Source: Phallusia mammillata (taxonomy: Eukaryota; Chordata; Ascidiacea; Phlebobranchia; Ascidiidae). From it: DNA of 64,000 nucleotides. The translations under genes and the position numbers were made by a program. The stretch lies in contig QLIY01000337.1 of the NCBI GenBank assembly GCA_003260075.1, forward strand, positions 1 through 64,000. The letters run 5' to 3'. The notes under the pieces were generated by a model. It saw nothing but the letters and a program-made list of their open reading frames with translations, was not told where the DNA came from and searched no databases. Below, piece by piece: positions 48,344 through 64,000 of this stretch (position 1 is the stretch's first letter; every line of letters begins with the position of its first letter).

Positions 48344-50126
48344 ACACAATAATACACAACTACCTTTCTATGTAATTATTCTTGGTAAAAGATGAATTGG
48401 GCTGAAAATTTTTTAAAGATGCTGCATTGTAAACTTTTAAAAATAGGAAATTTCAAAACACCGATAGCCTTTATGGTAATATTAATCTTTAGCGATTTCC
48501 TGAGGTCTGGTGAGGGCTGCAAAATACGTAGTTGAGAGCCGCATACGGCCCTGAGAAGCTGCGGTTGAGAATTACTGATCTAATCATTTTAATAAACATG
48601 TATCTTATTTTTAGTACTTGCCTTTCATCATGCCAGTGCTGAACTATGTCATCCCAAACTTTAAAATGATTTTTAAACTCAGCATAAACCTTTCCCAGTC
48701 TTGGCGGAGACACTTGTGTTGGCAGAGGTTTTACTTGTATGCTGGGAAAATCAAACTTTCTATTAAGTTTGTCCAATGGAGAGAAACCAGGACTACATTC
48801 CTCCATTTCCATTTGTTTGTTCGATAACACAGCAGTTCTTACTTTTTCCAAATATGTTTCTTCTTCCGAAATAGCCAACTGAAGCTTATTAATGAACTTG
48901 CGTATTTGCAACAAGCAGTGCCTCGCATACTTCATAAATTTTTCAGTCTTTTCCAGGTCCCCCATTTGGTGCGAAAAATTCCAAAACTTATTAATAGGCC
49001 CCATTTTATTTGCGACTTTAAATCCTTCTGGTTCATCTGTTTCAATTTCACCAGGCAGGGTTGTAATGCTTCCAGTTACATTACTGTCTTGGTAAGGGCT
49101 GTCTTTGACCATAACAAAGCAAGTACCAACCCTGCGAAAGGTGCATTTCACCTGAGACTTTGTGAAAATAGGCTCAACAAGTTTGCCATGTGTCCCATTA
49201 TTATCTTCATTCATCTGGCACACCTTTTTTCGTCGGCTTTGTTCTGTTATGTCCATTATATACTTAGTGTTGCCCCGGCGACAAGAGATGCCTGTAACAA
49301 AGGAAAATATTAGGTTGGGGACAATGGTGTGTAAAGCACCGTACAAATATTAGTCTCTTTAGTCAATATTATTTTTACACCCAACTAACAATTGAATTCA
49401 TACCAAACCAAAGTTGTAGTACTGAAAACTTCCTAGTACCATTTGTCTAACACAGGACATAGACAGAGCATAGCAGTAATGGTAAACTTTATGCTGTTAC
49501 AGTGCAGAGTAAAACTTTTTAAGGGTATAAATTTAACCATAACAGAAGAACTTCCCAGCATTTGACAAAAAACTAATGATATACTTCCAGGAAAGTGCAA
49601 GTGCCCTAGTTTTCACAGAAAAGGTGGGTAAAAACAAATGACTTGTTATTTCATAAGTTGCAAGTATATAAGTGCATATTTATGCTATGCCCACAGTATA
49701 AGATTGAGATAAATATATGTATATATATCTACTTAAATTTTGTCTTCAAAAGAGTTTTAGTGCAAGTGCAAGAATGTAACTAATGATATATCATCTACCA
49801 ATCTTGGGTTTACCCCCTTTTTGCATAAAACTGACCTAATTCATCTTTTAAAACACTAAAAAAATATTTAAATATGTGGGCACAATAATGACCATTCATA
49901 TGAATTCTTAAATTGTCTGTAATTTTTGTTCAAGTTTTAAAAGGCAGTACAAACCTTTTCCAGCAGGACTTGGCATCTCATCGCAGCTTGAAAATTCTTG
50001 CTCACTGAGTTGAAAATCTGCATAGAGATCAGATCCTTTGTGGTTTGATCGATTTGATCCCAAAATAATGGGATCGGCTGCACTCATTTGAAGAGGGGGT
50101 ATGTTGTTCATGTCTGTGGCTGTCAT
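25273..50126 (-). CDS. CCDC142: CCDC142-family protein, fifteen exons over 25 kb, 1047 aa
   Basis: Exons 50126-49955, 49291-48622, 47744-47502, 47282-47185, 46730-46509, 46303-46232, 45604-45465, 45326-44909, 42487-42337, 40965-40833, 40038-39871, 39687-39573, 34655-34481, 27261-27059 and 25436-25273. All fourteen junctions agree in phase and the sum is 3144 bases. The C-terminal third has what I recall of the CCDC142 domain: PPHKLWR, SAPSPYMEESVRAVLVPV (about 869-886) and DHKIRFSVQGALQLQRDFEY (about 920-940). The rest is mostly helical, leucine-rich sequence with a Ser/acid-rich patch (SSEDDMSSIASSSFF). Human CCDC142 is shorter (about 750 aa), and its molecular function is poorly known. Introns 2 and 3 have GC donors (AG|GCAAGT). 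Parts of exons 5, 9 and 14 occur again as haplotype copies beside C-runs (46409-46472, 42533-42633, 27997-28095). Gene structure strong; family name good but recalled from memory. Confidence 0.82.
26475..26833 (+). mobile_element. hAT-like MITE in CCDC142 intron 14 (CAGGGTTGC family)
   Basis: Ends CAGGGTTGCAATACCGTCC and GATGGCAACCCTG, flanked by GTTATAGC (26467-26474) and TTTATAGC (26834-26841), an 8-base duplication with one mismatch. The inside repeats TTATTTCTAAGA and GTCCTTATTTTCAAGG words. An inverted relative lies at 27433-27806. Confidence 0.68.
27433..27806 (-). mobile_element. Inverted copy of the CAGGGTTGC-family MITE in CCDC142 intron 13
   Basis: It runs from GGGTTGCTATCGAC to GGACGGTATGGCAACCCTG and matches 26475-26833 in reverse orientation along its length, including GACATATCACATGCCATAT. 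No clear target duplication. The two copies bracket exon 14 (27059-27261). Confidence 0.65.
28515..28820. repeat. Degenerate tandem repeat, unit about 75-80 bases, about four copies
   Basis: Each unit holds TTTAACCATAGCATACTGTA, ACAGCCTAAAAAAGTG and GTTATTTTTTTACA variants. It lies in CCDC142 intron 13. The last unit ends in a T-rich TTTTTTTACAG, which resembles a + strand splice acceptor in front of an open frame. Confidence 0.55.
28820..29188 (+). CDS. Unrecognised possible two-exon coding fragment inside CCDC142 intron 13
   Basis: An open + frame from the acceptor at 28815 (LAKKRTGNQNQKFALMYLIV onward, ending SVITALKQ) could join in phase 0 to 29136-29188 (VRKQLSPEFWITLKWDK). I know no family for it. 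The 3' side is then broken by a haplotype join at 29287-29296. Could be a nested gene fragment, a transposon relic or chance. Confidence 0.2.
29397..29740. mobile_element. Two haplotype copies of a SINE tail
   Basis: 29397-29537 and 29606-29740 both carry the non-tRNA body of the SINE at 40495 (CTATGCCTTGCCATATGGGA, GACCGGCTTG, AATAGGCCTGG). The tRNA-like head is absent. A C-run (29538-29547) lies between them. Confidence 0.6.
30868..31148. mobile_element. GAGTTGTAA-family hAT-like MITE, copy 2
   Basis: Ends CAGAGTTGTAAGTCCGGG and GTTTACAACTCTG, flanked by CATTAAAC (30860-30867) and CAATAAAC (31149-31156). Inverted relative to the copy at 6192-6506. In CCDC142 intron 13. Confidence 0.68.
34732..35013 (+). 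CDS. Unrecognised 93-codon open frame inside CCDC142 intron 12
   Basis: Reads MVRFDQWLSNEGHLSHSG, later LVAVGIDTYETVPLGM and KEEYERNLKPTGLDDEY, ending PVAMRF. Composition looks protein-like but I recognise no domain. Two other open + frames in the same intron (about 35965-36271, ending LLTTIGITA; about 38540-38832, ending WEISDGAYHKS) share these properties. A transposon relic or nested gene is possible; several frames of this size are expected by chance. Confidence 0.2.
   Translation: MVRFDQWLSNEGHLSHSGRIFFSLGRKLVAVGIDTYETVPLGMLRYFCWEGISDILGCKEEYERNLKPTGLDDEYKKCLTVLGRQDDPVAMRF
35288..37006. repeat. Scrambled haplotype copies around a GAGTTGTAA-family MITE
   Basis: The segment at 35288-35553 recurs in part at 35565-35746 (after a C-run) and again at 36689-37006, ending at a single n (37007). 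All carry the MITE end GTTGTAAACTGG and CCCGAACCCGAATCG. Three pieces of two alleles in a non-collinear order point to misassembly in CCDC142 intron 12. Confidence 0.65.
40495..40661 (+). mobile_element. Full-length tRNA-derived SINE
   Basis: The head 40495-40567 has a pol III A box (TAGCTCAGTTGG) and B box (GGTTCGAATCC) with correct spacing and a tRNA-like fold (arms GCCGTGGGTTCGAATCCCAC). A unique body follows (TATGCCTTGCCATATGGGAA). Flanking direct repeats CAGTTTAAAA (40485-40494) and CAGTTGAAAA (40662-40671) mark the insertion. It sits in CCDC142 intron 10. Without a cloverleaf-perfect acceptor stem and with the added body it is a SINE, not a tRNA gene. Confidence 0.8.
43045..43457. mobile_element. 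hAT-like element (CAGGGGTGTG family) with a haplotype join
   Basis: Left end CAGGGGTGTGTAACCTG occurs twice (about 43045 and 43163) because of the C-run at 43149-43159. The right end is ATTGCACACCCCTG at 43457. The flanks are T/A-rich (TTTAAAAA, TTTTAAAG), consistent with an imperfect 8-base duplication. In CCDC142 intron 8. Confidence 0.6.
44014..44275. mobile_element. Foldback-type repeat with complementary ends
   Basis: The left end has AGCTGCAGACAGTGGACACT followed by TTTCGAC; the right end has GTCGGAAAAGTTTGCACTGT followed by CTGCAGCT, its imperfect complement. An inner pair (CCATCCAACGCCACTCCA and GGAGTGCCGTTGGATGG) makes a second stem. Related pieces at 4655-4680, 12240-12380 and 63470-63610. 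Confidence 0.6.
45628..46064. mobile_element. hAT-like element between CCDC142 exons 6 and 7
   Basis: Ends TAGGGGTGCACAACCTG and AGGTTGTGCACCCCTG, with GTTTAGAT before and GTTTAATA after as a degraded 8-base duplication. It begins 24 bases upstream of the exon 7 acceptor in gene direction, so it forms nearly the whole intron. Confidence 0.62.
47890..48577. mobile_element. hAT-like element split by gaps, CCDC142 intron 2
   Basis: Left end CAGTGGTTCTCAACC (47890, duplicated at 48009) and right end GGTTGAGAATTACTG (about 48561-48577). Two haplotype joins lie inside (C-runs 47974-47983 and 48258-48341). Confidence 0.55.
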
Positions 50127-52085
50127 GATACTTGCTTCCCAGAAGAAGGCATTTCATTTGGCACTACATTGTTTAAAACTTGTATATATCATTCAATTCA
50201 TCTTGATTTTATATAAAAAGTTTTTCATTTTGCTACATGTGTTTAGCACCTAAGATAAAATATTGGTAAATATTTTATGACAAAATTTTACGTAGCTTAA
50301 ATCTCAGCACAAGTCATTCTAATAATTATTTGTATTAACCACACAAAATGTCTGATATATTCAAATTATACAACAAAAGTTTACACACAAATTCTGTTTG
50401 GTTGTCTGTACATTTAAATGTCTACTTTGAGTTAAGGAAATGTTATAGCATGAAAGTGCTGATACATTTGGTTTCACAGAGCAATGAACTTAACTCAAAG
50501 AAGTAATATGTGAAACATGTAACATGGCAGCATTATGGGTACATCTAAAATATACATGATCACTTGGTGCATTATTATCACCACTTCGGGCACTGTTATA
50601 ACACTTGGAACACCCTAATATGGCTTGGTGTATCTTATATCCCTTAGTGCACCTTTATATTGCTTGGTGCACCTTTATGCCATTTGTCACACCTTCTTTA
50701 TATCACTAGGTAAGGATGATGTACTGAGCATTATACAGGTGCACCAAGCGATATAAATGTGCACCAAGCGATATAAATGTGCACCAAGCGATATAAGGTG
50801 CACCAAGCGATATTAAAGTGCACCAAGTGATTGAAGTATTTCTAACAATCGCTGCGATCCTGCAAATTTTAGATGCTCCACAGCCCCCCCCCCCCCGATA
50901 TTAAAGTGCACCAAGTGATTGAAGTATTTCTAACAATCGCTGCGTTCCTGTAAATTTTAGATGCACCACAGTCTTTCTATATAATTATAACCTAATTGTA
51001 AACTCACGGATATCCATGCAAACAGACCAGTAAGATGACAATGTGTTATATTAAACATAAACATGACAACAGTTTACAGCCCACATACACTTTGCAGCAA
51101 GAACATTGGCTTGTTAGCCCTCACTTTACTACATTACTTCTCTTTCTGGCTTACGACAAATACAACTGCATGTCATGTTGAATTTCCACATTTTAGGAAA
51201 AAATAACTTTGTGCTTTTAACTACTAAAGGACGTCTACTTGCTAAACCTAAGCACTTGTTTGTTCGTTCCAACTTCCAATGTCATCATACTTTTGAAGAA
51301 TAGCGATAACTGACAACAACAGGCATAAAATCATTCCTTTGCAGAAAACTGATGCTTTATATATTTTGTATGGTGATTGTTTTTAGTGCAACTGTATTGT
51401 TTAGTCATCGTTGCTTTCAATAAAAGTAAAAAAAACTGATTATTGAACGTCTACTGCAGAACAAAAAAGTATAGAGGATTTTAACAATGTACTATCACTA
51501 ATTCACTACGGTATGTTAAATATTTTCATTTAGAGTTCAAACTTTAAATCAAATAACACTCGAAATAATATTACAGATTGAGTGCTTTTAAAAGTTACTT
51601 CTTTTATGTGCTACAGTTATTTTAAAAATGCAAAACAATTATCTAACAGACAATGGCGAATCGATTGTTACTTGTTACATTACAAAACAAAACAATACAC
51701 CAGCAATCAGCACAACGTTATAAGTGGTAAGTTGGTAACCACTTGTGGTGAAAAAGATTGGTCTTTGAAGGTTGTTGTAAATCTGATCATCAACGCCATT
51801 TTCAGTCACTTATATTTATTTGCTACATCTGTTGCGAATTGCTGGTATAAACGTTTAAATAAATTGTAATATCCACGCTGTGCACGTTTTAGCTTTTGTA
51901 CATTTGTAAAATGCTCTTGTGTTAGTAATTTAAATCAGTTAAATGTTAACGCCCATGTCTAGTTATAAATCAGAAGAAAAAAATAAACCACTGCTTCTGA
52001 CGGTTACAAAAAGGTACCACGCGAATCGGAACAAAACGTTAGGGCACACAGAAAAGAACTGCATATAGTCGTAAAAAAGTTTAAA
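50127..52085. other. Intergenic stretch between CCDC142-like gene 5' end and the polymerase 3' end
   Basis: Should contain the CCDC142 promoter. It holds a 20-base repeat array in two orientations (50560-50835) and one haplotype duplication (50801-50883 repeated at 50897-50975). An open + frame at 51582-51869 is low-complexity hydrophobic and not convincing. Confidence 0.55.
50560..50835. repeat. Oppositely oriented arrays of a 20-base unit
   Basis: At 50735-50835 about five head-to-tail copies of GTGCACCAAGCGATATAAAT occur. At about 50560-50690 a degraded array of the complement (TATTGCTTGGTGCACCTTTA type) occurs. The two halves could fold into one long hairpin. It starts about 430 bases upstream of the CCDC142 start codon. 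Confidence 0.7.
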
Positions 52086-59475
<7,390 letters not shown>

Positions 59476-59789
59476 TTTTAACTCGCAAACAAGAGATTTT
59501 TGCACAAACCAGCATGAAAATAAACGACCACTAAACGACAGCCAAGAGTTTGTTTGATCACGTGACCATACACGTGCTACTTTGTTTGTGACCTCATTCA
59601 TTCATAAACACATGAAGGATTGAGCAAAGTAGATCCCCCCCCCCTCACGTGACCATACACGTGCTACTTTGTTTGTGACCTCATTCATTCATGAACACAT
59701 GAATGATTGAGCAAAGTAGATGTTAGTTAGTAGCATAACGAAGATTTGTTTCAACGGGCTGGTTGGGGCGATTCAGTGGTGTAGAAATT
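59476..59789. promoter_or_regulatory. Shared divergent promoter region of the polymerase and PUS7
   Basis: The start codons of the two genes face away from each other only about 314 bases apart (188 if the polymerase starts at 59601). Part of this (59559-59634 and 59645-59720) is a haplotype duplication, so the true spacing is about 90 bases shorter. It contains CACGTGACC/CACGTGCT E-box-like words. A bidirectional promoter is inferred from layout only. Confidence 0.55.
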
Positions 59790-62700
59790 ATGAATGAACT
59801 ACGTGAAAAAGACGTGGGAATTACGGAGTTTGTTGGCAAAACATGTGGCTTTAATGGAATTATTAAACTACGGTTTCAGCCCCCCCCCCGAACTACGTGA
59901 AAAAGACGTGGGAATTACGGAGTTTGTTGGCAAAACAAGTGGCTTTACTGGAATTATCAAACTACGGTTTCAAGATTTTCTTGTCAATGAAATTTCCACA
60001 AACGGCAAAGTCGTTCATCTTACTACGTTTGATCCACCAAAAGCTTTAGAAGTAGCAGTCGACGTAAGTTTTAAATATTCTGTTAGATTTTGTAATTAAA
60101 CTGATGTAAGTGTAAAATTCAAAATAACAGTGCATTATTTTTATGAAGGAAACCTGTTCAACAGATGCAATCAGCAAAGAAGACAGACTGCTGCTTGACT
60201 TACTGGCAGAAAATAATGACTCCCAAGATCCTGTTCTTATTAAGGTTTTACTTTATGTTGTATTATTTTCTCAAACCAAAATGTAGGTGGATCGTTTTAT
60301 GAGAGGAATTTCATAAGGCAAGCTCCACATATCTTTTTTGTTGCACACCTGAAATTGACAACTTTAATTTAGCTTTGTGTAATTGAATATTTTAGCTATA
60401 TGGCTAACTGCTTCTTGCATTTAAAAGGCAGATTGTGACAAAGCACAACGGACAGAAATACACAAAGCAATAAAACAACTTTATCCAAAGTTGGAAAGCT
60501 CAACAACTGATGATAATGCAGGAAACAAAGTAATCAAAGTTGTGAAAACTCGTTCAGGTAATAGCTTTACAATATGTTTCAAACTATGTACCATTCACAC
60601 AAATATATAACAATGTTACAACATGTTAAATCCCAATTGAAGGCGCATTTTAAAAGATAGCAAATGTGCTTTGAATGTTAAAAATATTAAATTTGATAAT
60701 AATATGTTTACTGTCAGTCAAAAAATCAACTTTTAAGAGTTTTACCTAACACAGAGTAAATTTTCAGCATTTAGTTCTCAGAGTATATATCTTTTATTTG
60801 TATATTTGCAGGTCAGAAAAGACAGAATCAAAGGCGTAGTGGTCCCCCCCCCCAGGTAATAGCTTTACAATATGTATCAAACTATGTACCATTCACACAA
60901 ATATATAACAATGTTACAACATATTAAATTCCAATTGGAAGCACATTTTATAAGATAGCAAATGTGCTTTGAAAATTAAAAATATTAAGTTGAAAATAAT
61001 ATGTTTACTGTCAGTCAAAAAATGAACTTTTAACAGTTTGACCTAACACTTAAGAGTAATTTTTCAGCATTTAGTTCTCAGAGTATATATCTTTTATTTG
61101 TGCATTTACAGGTCAGAAAAGACAGAATCAAAGGCGTAGTGGCAAAAGAACATATTGCAAGTTCGTCTTACACAAGCAAAACATTGCCACAGCCAACGCA
61201 GTGGGAATGATCACTTCAAAACTAGGAATGAAACATTCCAAAGTGTTCCAATATGCTGGTAACAAAGACAAACAAGGAATCACTGTTCAGGTGATATAAA
61301 TATATTTTATTTGGCGTAAGCAGAACCACTCAACTCTTAAGGGTTAAAGGTTTAAGAACTAATTTTTCATTATCATAACCTTTCACAGAATTACTATAAA
61401 TGTAAAACCATTTTAAATGTAATGGATAAAGTAGGTTGCTGCAGGCAAGAAATTTATTTATGAACTGTGCAGACTTTTACTCTAATTAACTAAACATGCT
61501 ATTTTCTTCAAAGGAAATTACGAGCAGTTTACCATATGAAAGATTAGCATTTCTCACTAAACAACAAGGAAAACTTGCTGTTGGAAATTTTACACTTGAT
61601 GCACAGCCGTTGTGTTTGGGAGATTTGTCTGGCAACTACTTCGCATTAATTGTGAGGTACATCATTACCTAACAACCACAAAAAGCACAAATGAGCATAC
61701 AAGTGTATATTTTGTACTTTCTTTTGCAATCGACACCATTGTTTTTTTGTTTTTGCATTTTTAAAAAAGTAATTTTGAAGTGAAATTGTTAATGATTAGT
61801 TTAAGACAATTTTATTTTTACTAGAAATATACAGAATGTTGATGAAAAAGACATTTCTGCTGCTATGAAGTCATTTGAGGAACAAGGTTTCATCAACTAT
61901 TTTGGGATGCAACGATTTGGGGCCACATCAGTTCCAACCTACGAAATTGGAAAGTCATTTCTAAACAAAAACTGGGAAAGGGCAGTGGATCAGATTTTGT
62001 CATCCTTACATACCAGTAAATTTAATGATAACACAAATACAGGCACCTATAATGTAAATGTTATGGACAATTTTGCATGCTTAGTCTGTTACGGCATTTC
62101 AAAAATTGCTTGATGCATATTTTTAAATCATGAACTTCTTTTACTAAATGGGAAAAAGTCTAAAACCTAAAAAAACACAGCAACATATTTTATTGTATTG
62201 TAAAATCAGGATTGGATGATGACACTTTGACTTGTATTAAGAACTGGAAAGAAGAAGGTCAAGCTGATAAACTTCTTGAAAGACTCGATAAAAAACATTC
62301 TCTAGAAAGAAGTTTGCTTCGTGGAATTTCTAAATTTGGTAAGCACAATATCATTTTTATCATTGGTTGATAAACATTCACGGATTGATTGTCTATTTTA
62401 CAGCAGGACACAAGACTTGTAACTTTTGTTTAACTTCTACGTAGAATGGGATCCCGCACTTAAAAATCAGCAAGTTTAGATTTTTTTCCCATACAGAAAA
62501 ATTTAGAAGAATTTTTTTTTCTAAATTTTTTCACTGTTCCTAAATACGTTTAAAATTCCCACTTCTTAAACACAAGTTGATCATGATAACCTTTCGGCCC
62601 TTTTGGTGGCCTTGCACTTTTACTACCTGAACAAGTAAACAAAAATGTGAAACTTTAGGACCAACACAACTGACACAAGCTTTGACCTTTCTGCCACGAA

Positions 62701-63942
62701 ACACAAGGACCATGTATTTACACAGCTATCAGAGTCTTGTGTGGAATAAAGTGGCAAGCAAACGGATTAAGGAATATGGCTTAAAACCTGTAGTTGGCGA
62801 TTTAGTACTTCTCGATCCTACAGACAGGTGAGCTATTTTGTCAAATTTTGATGTATTTTATTTTATGCCTGTTTGAGGTTTAAGGCAGGGGTGTGCAACC
62901 TTTGTCACTGTGGGGCCAAATACAATTGCCAAGATTAGATCGCGGGCCGCACCTTTATATAACACAAGGTGATTTTACTTTGTTGGGTATACCCAAATGC
63001 TTTAACTACAAGTAAGTAGCGTTTGATTCTAGCCACATATTGCAAGATCGCAGAAAAATAGAACCGGGCGCATTAATATGCTCAAAAATGTAGAATAATT
63101 GGACTCGTATGCCAATTGGAAATTTTCCTGAGTCTCCACGGGCCGCACACCCTTAATCGACGGGCCACATTTGGCCCGCGGGCCGCAGGTTGCACACCCC
63201 TAGTTTAAGGTAAGCAAACAAAAGACCGAAACAAAAAGAGAAACCTTTTTTTGGTAGTGCAATGTAAAAGCGTTATTTTTGTTTTAATTTGTTTATATTT
63301 ATTAGCATATTTTTTATGTATCTTAACTTAAAAAATACTGATAAGTATTGTGAATAATAGCAACATCATTTGTTTTAGATATTCTGGCCGACAGAGCCTT
63401 TGTCATTAATGTTGATCAATAAAAACAATACTATGTTATAAAAGCATGTAGCTAAAACAAAGCCTATAAGGTCTCGTCAGTACAGCTGGTGACAACAGAT
63501 TGGCCATGACATTTCAGCCAGTTACTCCAAGCAAACTGGAGTGCTGTTAGCTCTTGTCACCAGCTCCACTGAAGACTGTATAGGTGGAAACAGTGTGTAT
63601 TCTCTACAGCCTAAATATTCTGTATTTGTTTTGTTATGAAAAGAAATCTAAAATCCAACATAAAAATCATACAAGGAATGGGTTTAACATTTTCAAATTG
63701 TGCAGTATAAATGAAATTCAAGATGAAGACGCAGAACCACCATCAAAGAAACATAAATTTGTCAGTGATGTGAAAGTCAAAGTTTTGACTGCCGATGATC
63801 TTTCACTGTATGATATAACTGATGTCGTTCTGCCTTTACCTGGCTGTCAAATAACTTACCCTGTTTATGAAACCAAAAACTATTATGACACAATTCTAAA
63901 AGAGGATGAAATTGAAAACACTGCCTTTGATCATAGAGTCAA
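59790..63942 (+). CDS. PUS7: PUS7, TruD-family pseudouridine synthase (3' end outside window)
   Basis: Exons 59790-60063, 60149-60244, 60428-60557, 61112-61290, 61514-61656, 61825-62015, 62210-62338, 62659-62827 and 63706-63942 (continuing). PUS7 converts uridine to pseudouridine in tRNAs and mRNAs, mainly at UNUAR sites. Motifs: EKDVGITEFVG and GIIKLRFQDFLVNEI; YCKFVLHKQN; GNKDKQGITVQ, whose Asp (about residue 188) is the catalytic residue; GFINYFGMQRFGATSVPTYE; LLRGISKFG; TMYLHSYQSLVWN; GDLVLLD; DVVLPLPGCQITYP. Exon 1 carries a false 94-base duplication (join at 59880-59889) that breaks the frame; without it exon 1 is 60 codons. A second join duplicates intron 3 and the start of exon 4 (60844-60853). 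484 codons are visible; human PUS7 has 661 aa. Confidence 0.93.
62886..63202. mobile_element. hAT-like element in PUS7 intron 8
   Basis: Ends CAGGGGTGTGCAACCT and AGGTTGCACACCCCTA, with a perfect 8-base duplication GTTTAAGG (62878-62885 and 63203-63210). 317 bases, same family as 43045-43457. Confidence 0.82.
63470..63610. repeat. Partial foldback repeat in PUS7 intron 8
   Basis: Contains GTACAGCTGGTGACAACAGA and CTTGTCACCAGCTCCACTGA as complementary arms, with GAAACAGTGTGTATTCTCTA at the end. Related to 44014-44275. Confidence 0.5.
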
Positions 63943-64000
63943 GTAAGTTGTTTGACATTTATTTTCAGAATTTGTACAAAAAGTTATTTTTTTTCATTTA

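Noticed and set aside
59790..60063. PUS7 as a frameshifted pseudogene
   Set aside because: The frameshift is a 94-base assembly duplication at a C-run. Without it exon 1 and all later exons are in phase and catalytic motifs are intact.

Overview
The window reads as a piece of an AT-rich, intron-dense animal nuclear genome. I infer a tunicate, most likely an ascidian of the Ciona type. The grounds are metazoan-only genes, mostly short introns, many small hAT-type elements and a tRNA-derived SINE, and very high divergence between what look like two unmerged haplotypes. The species assignment is inference; the sequence alone does not prove it.

Layout. (1) 1-7479, + strand: the 3' end of one transmembrane gene and then a complete nine-exon zona pellucida (ZP) domain gene, apparently tandem relatives. 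(2) 8727-14201, - strand: a complete eleven-exon sideroflexin (326 aa). (3) 14202-18035: no gene; a 2-kb stretch present twice as two diverged haplotype copies, one carrying a hAT-like insertion the other lacks. (4) 18036-20150, - strand: two intronless genes, TMEM231 (ciliary transition zone) and MRPL16 (mitochondrial ribosome). (5) 22079-23390, - strand: a five-exon Nudix hydrolase of the diphosphoinositol polyphosphate phosphohydrolase type. (6) 25273-50126, - strand: one very long fifteen-exon gene for a 1047-aa CCDC142-family protein, with introns full of transposon debris and two GC-AG introns. (7) 52086-59475, - strand: a family X DNA polymerase of the Pol mu/TdT type with one exon lost at an assembly gap. 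(8) 59790-63942 and beyond, + strand: PUS7 (tRNA/mRNA pseudouridine synthase), head-to-head with the polymerase and running off the window.

All gene models were built by hand. Consecutive exons match in splice phase throughout, except where the assembly is broken, and the TMEM231, sideroflexin, CCDC142 and Nudix totals close as whole codons.

The dominant oddity is technical. There are about 46 runs of 10 or more C, always C on this strand. Most are exactly 10 or 11 long, four are 66-84 long, and most sit between two near-identical copies of the same sequence. They behave like gap placeholders at joins between overlapping haplotype contigs, not like biology. They create false tandem duplications inside exons (TMEM231, PUS7, CCDC142). 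I found no convincing undescribed biological system. The better biological leads are the inverted transposon pairs that flank single exons in two genes, the divergent Pol X/PUS7 promoter, the tight gene pairs and the tandem ZP genes.
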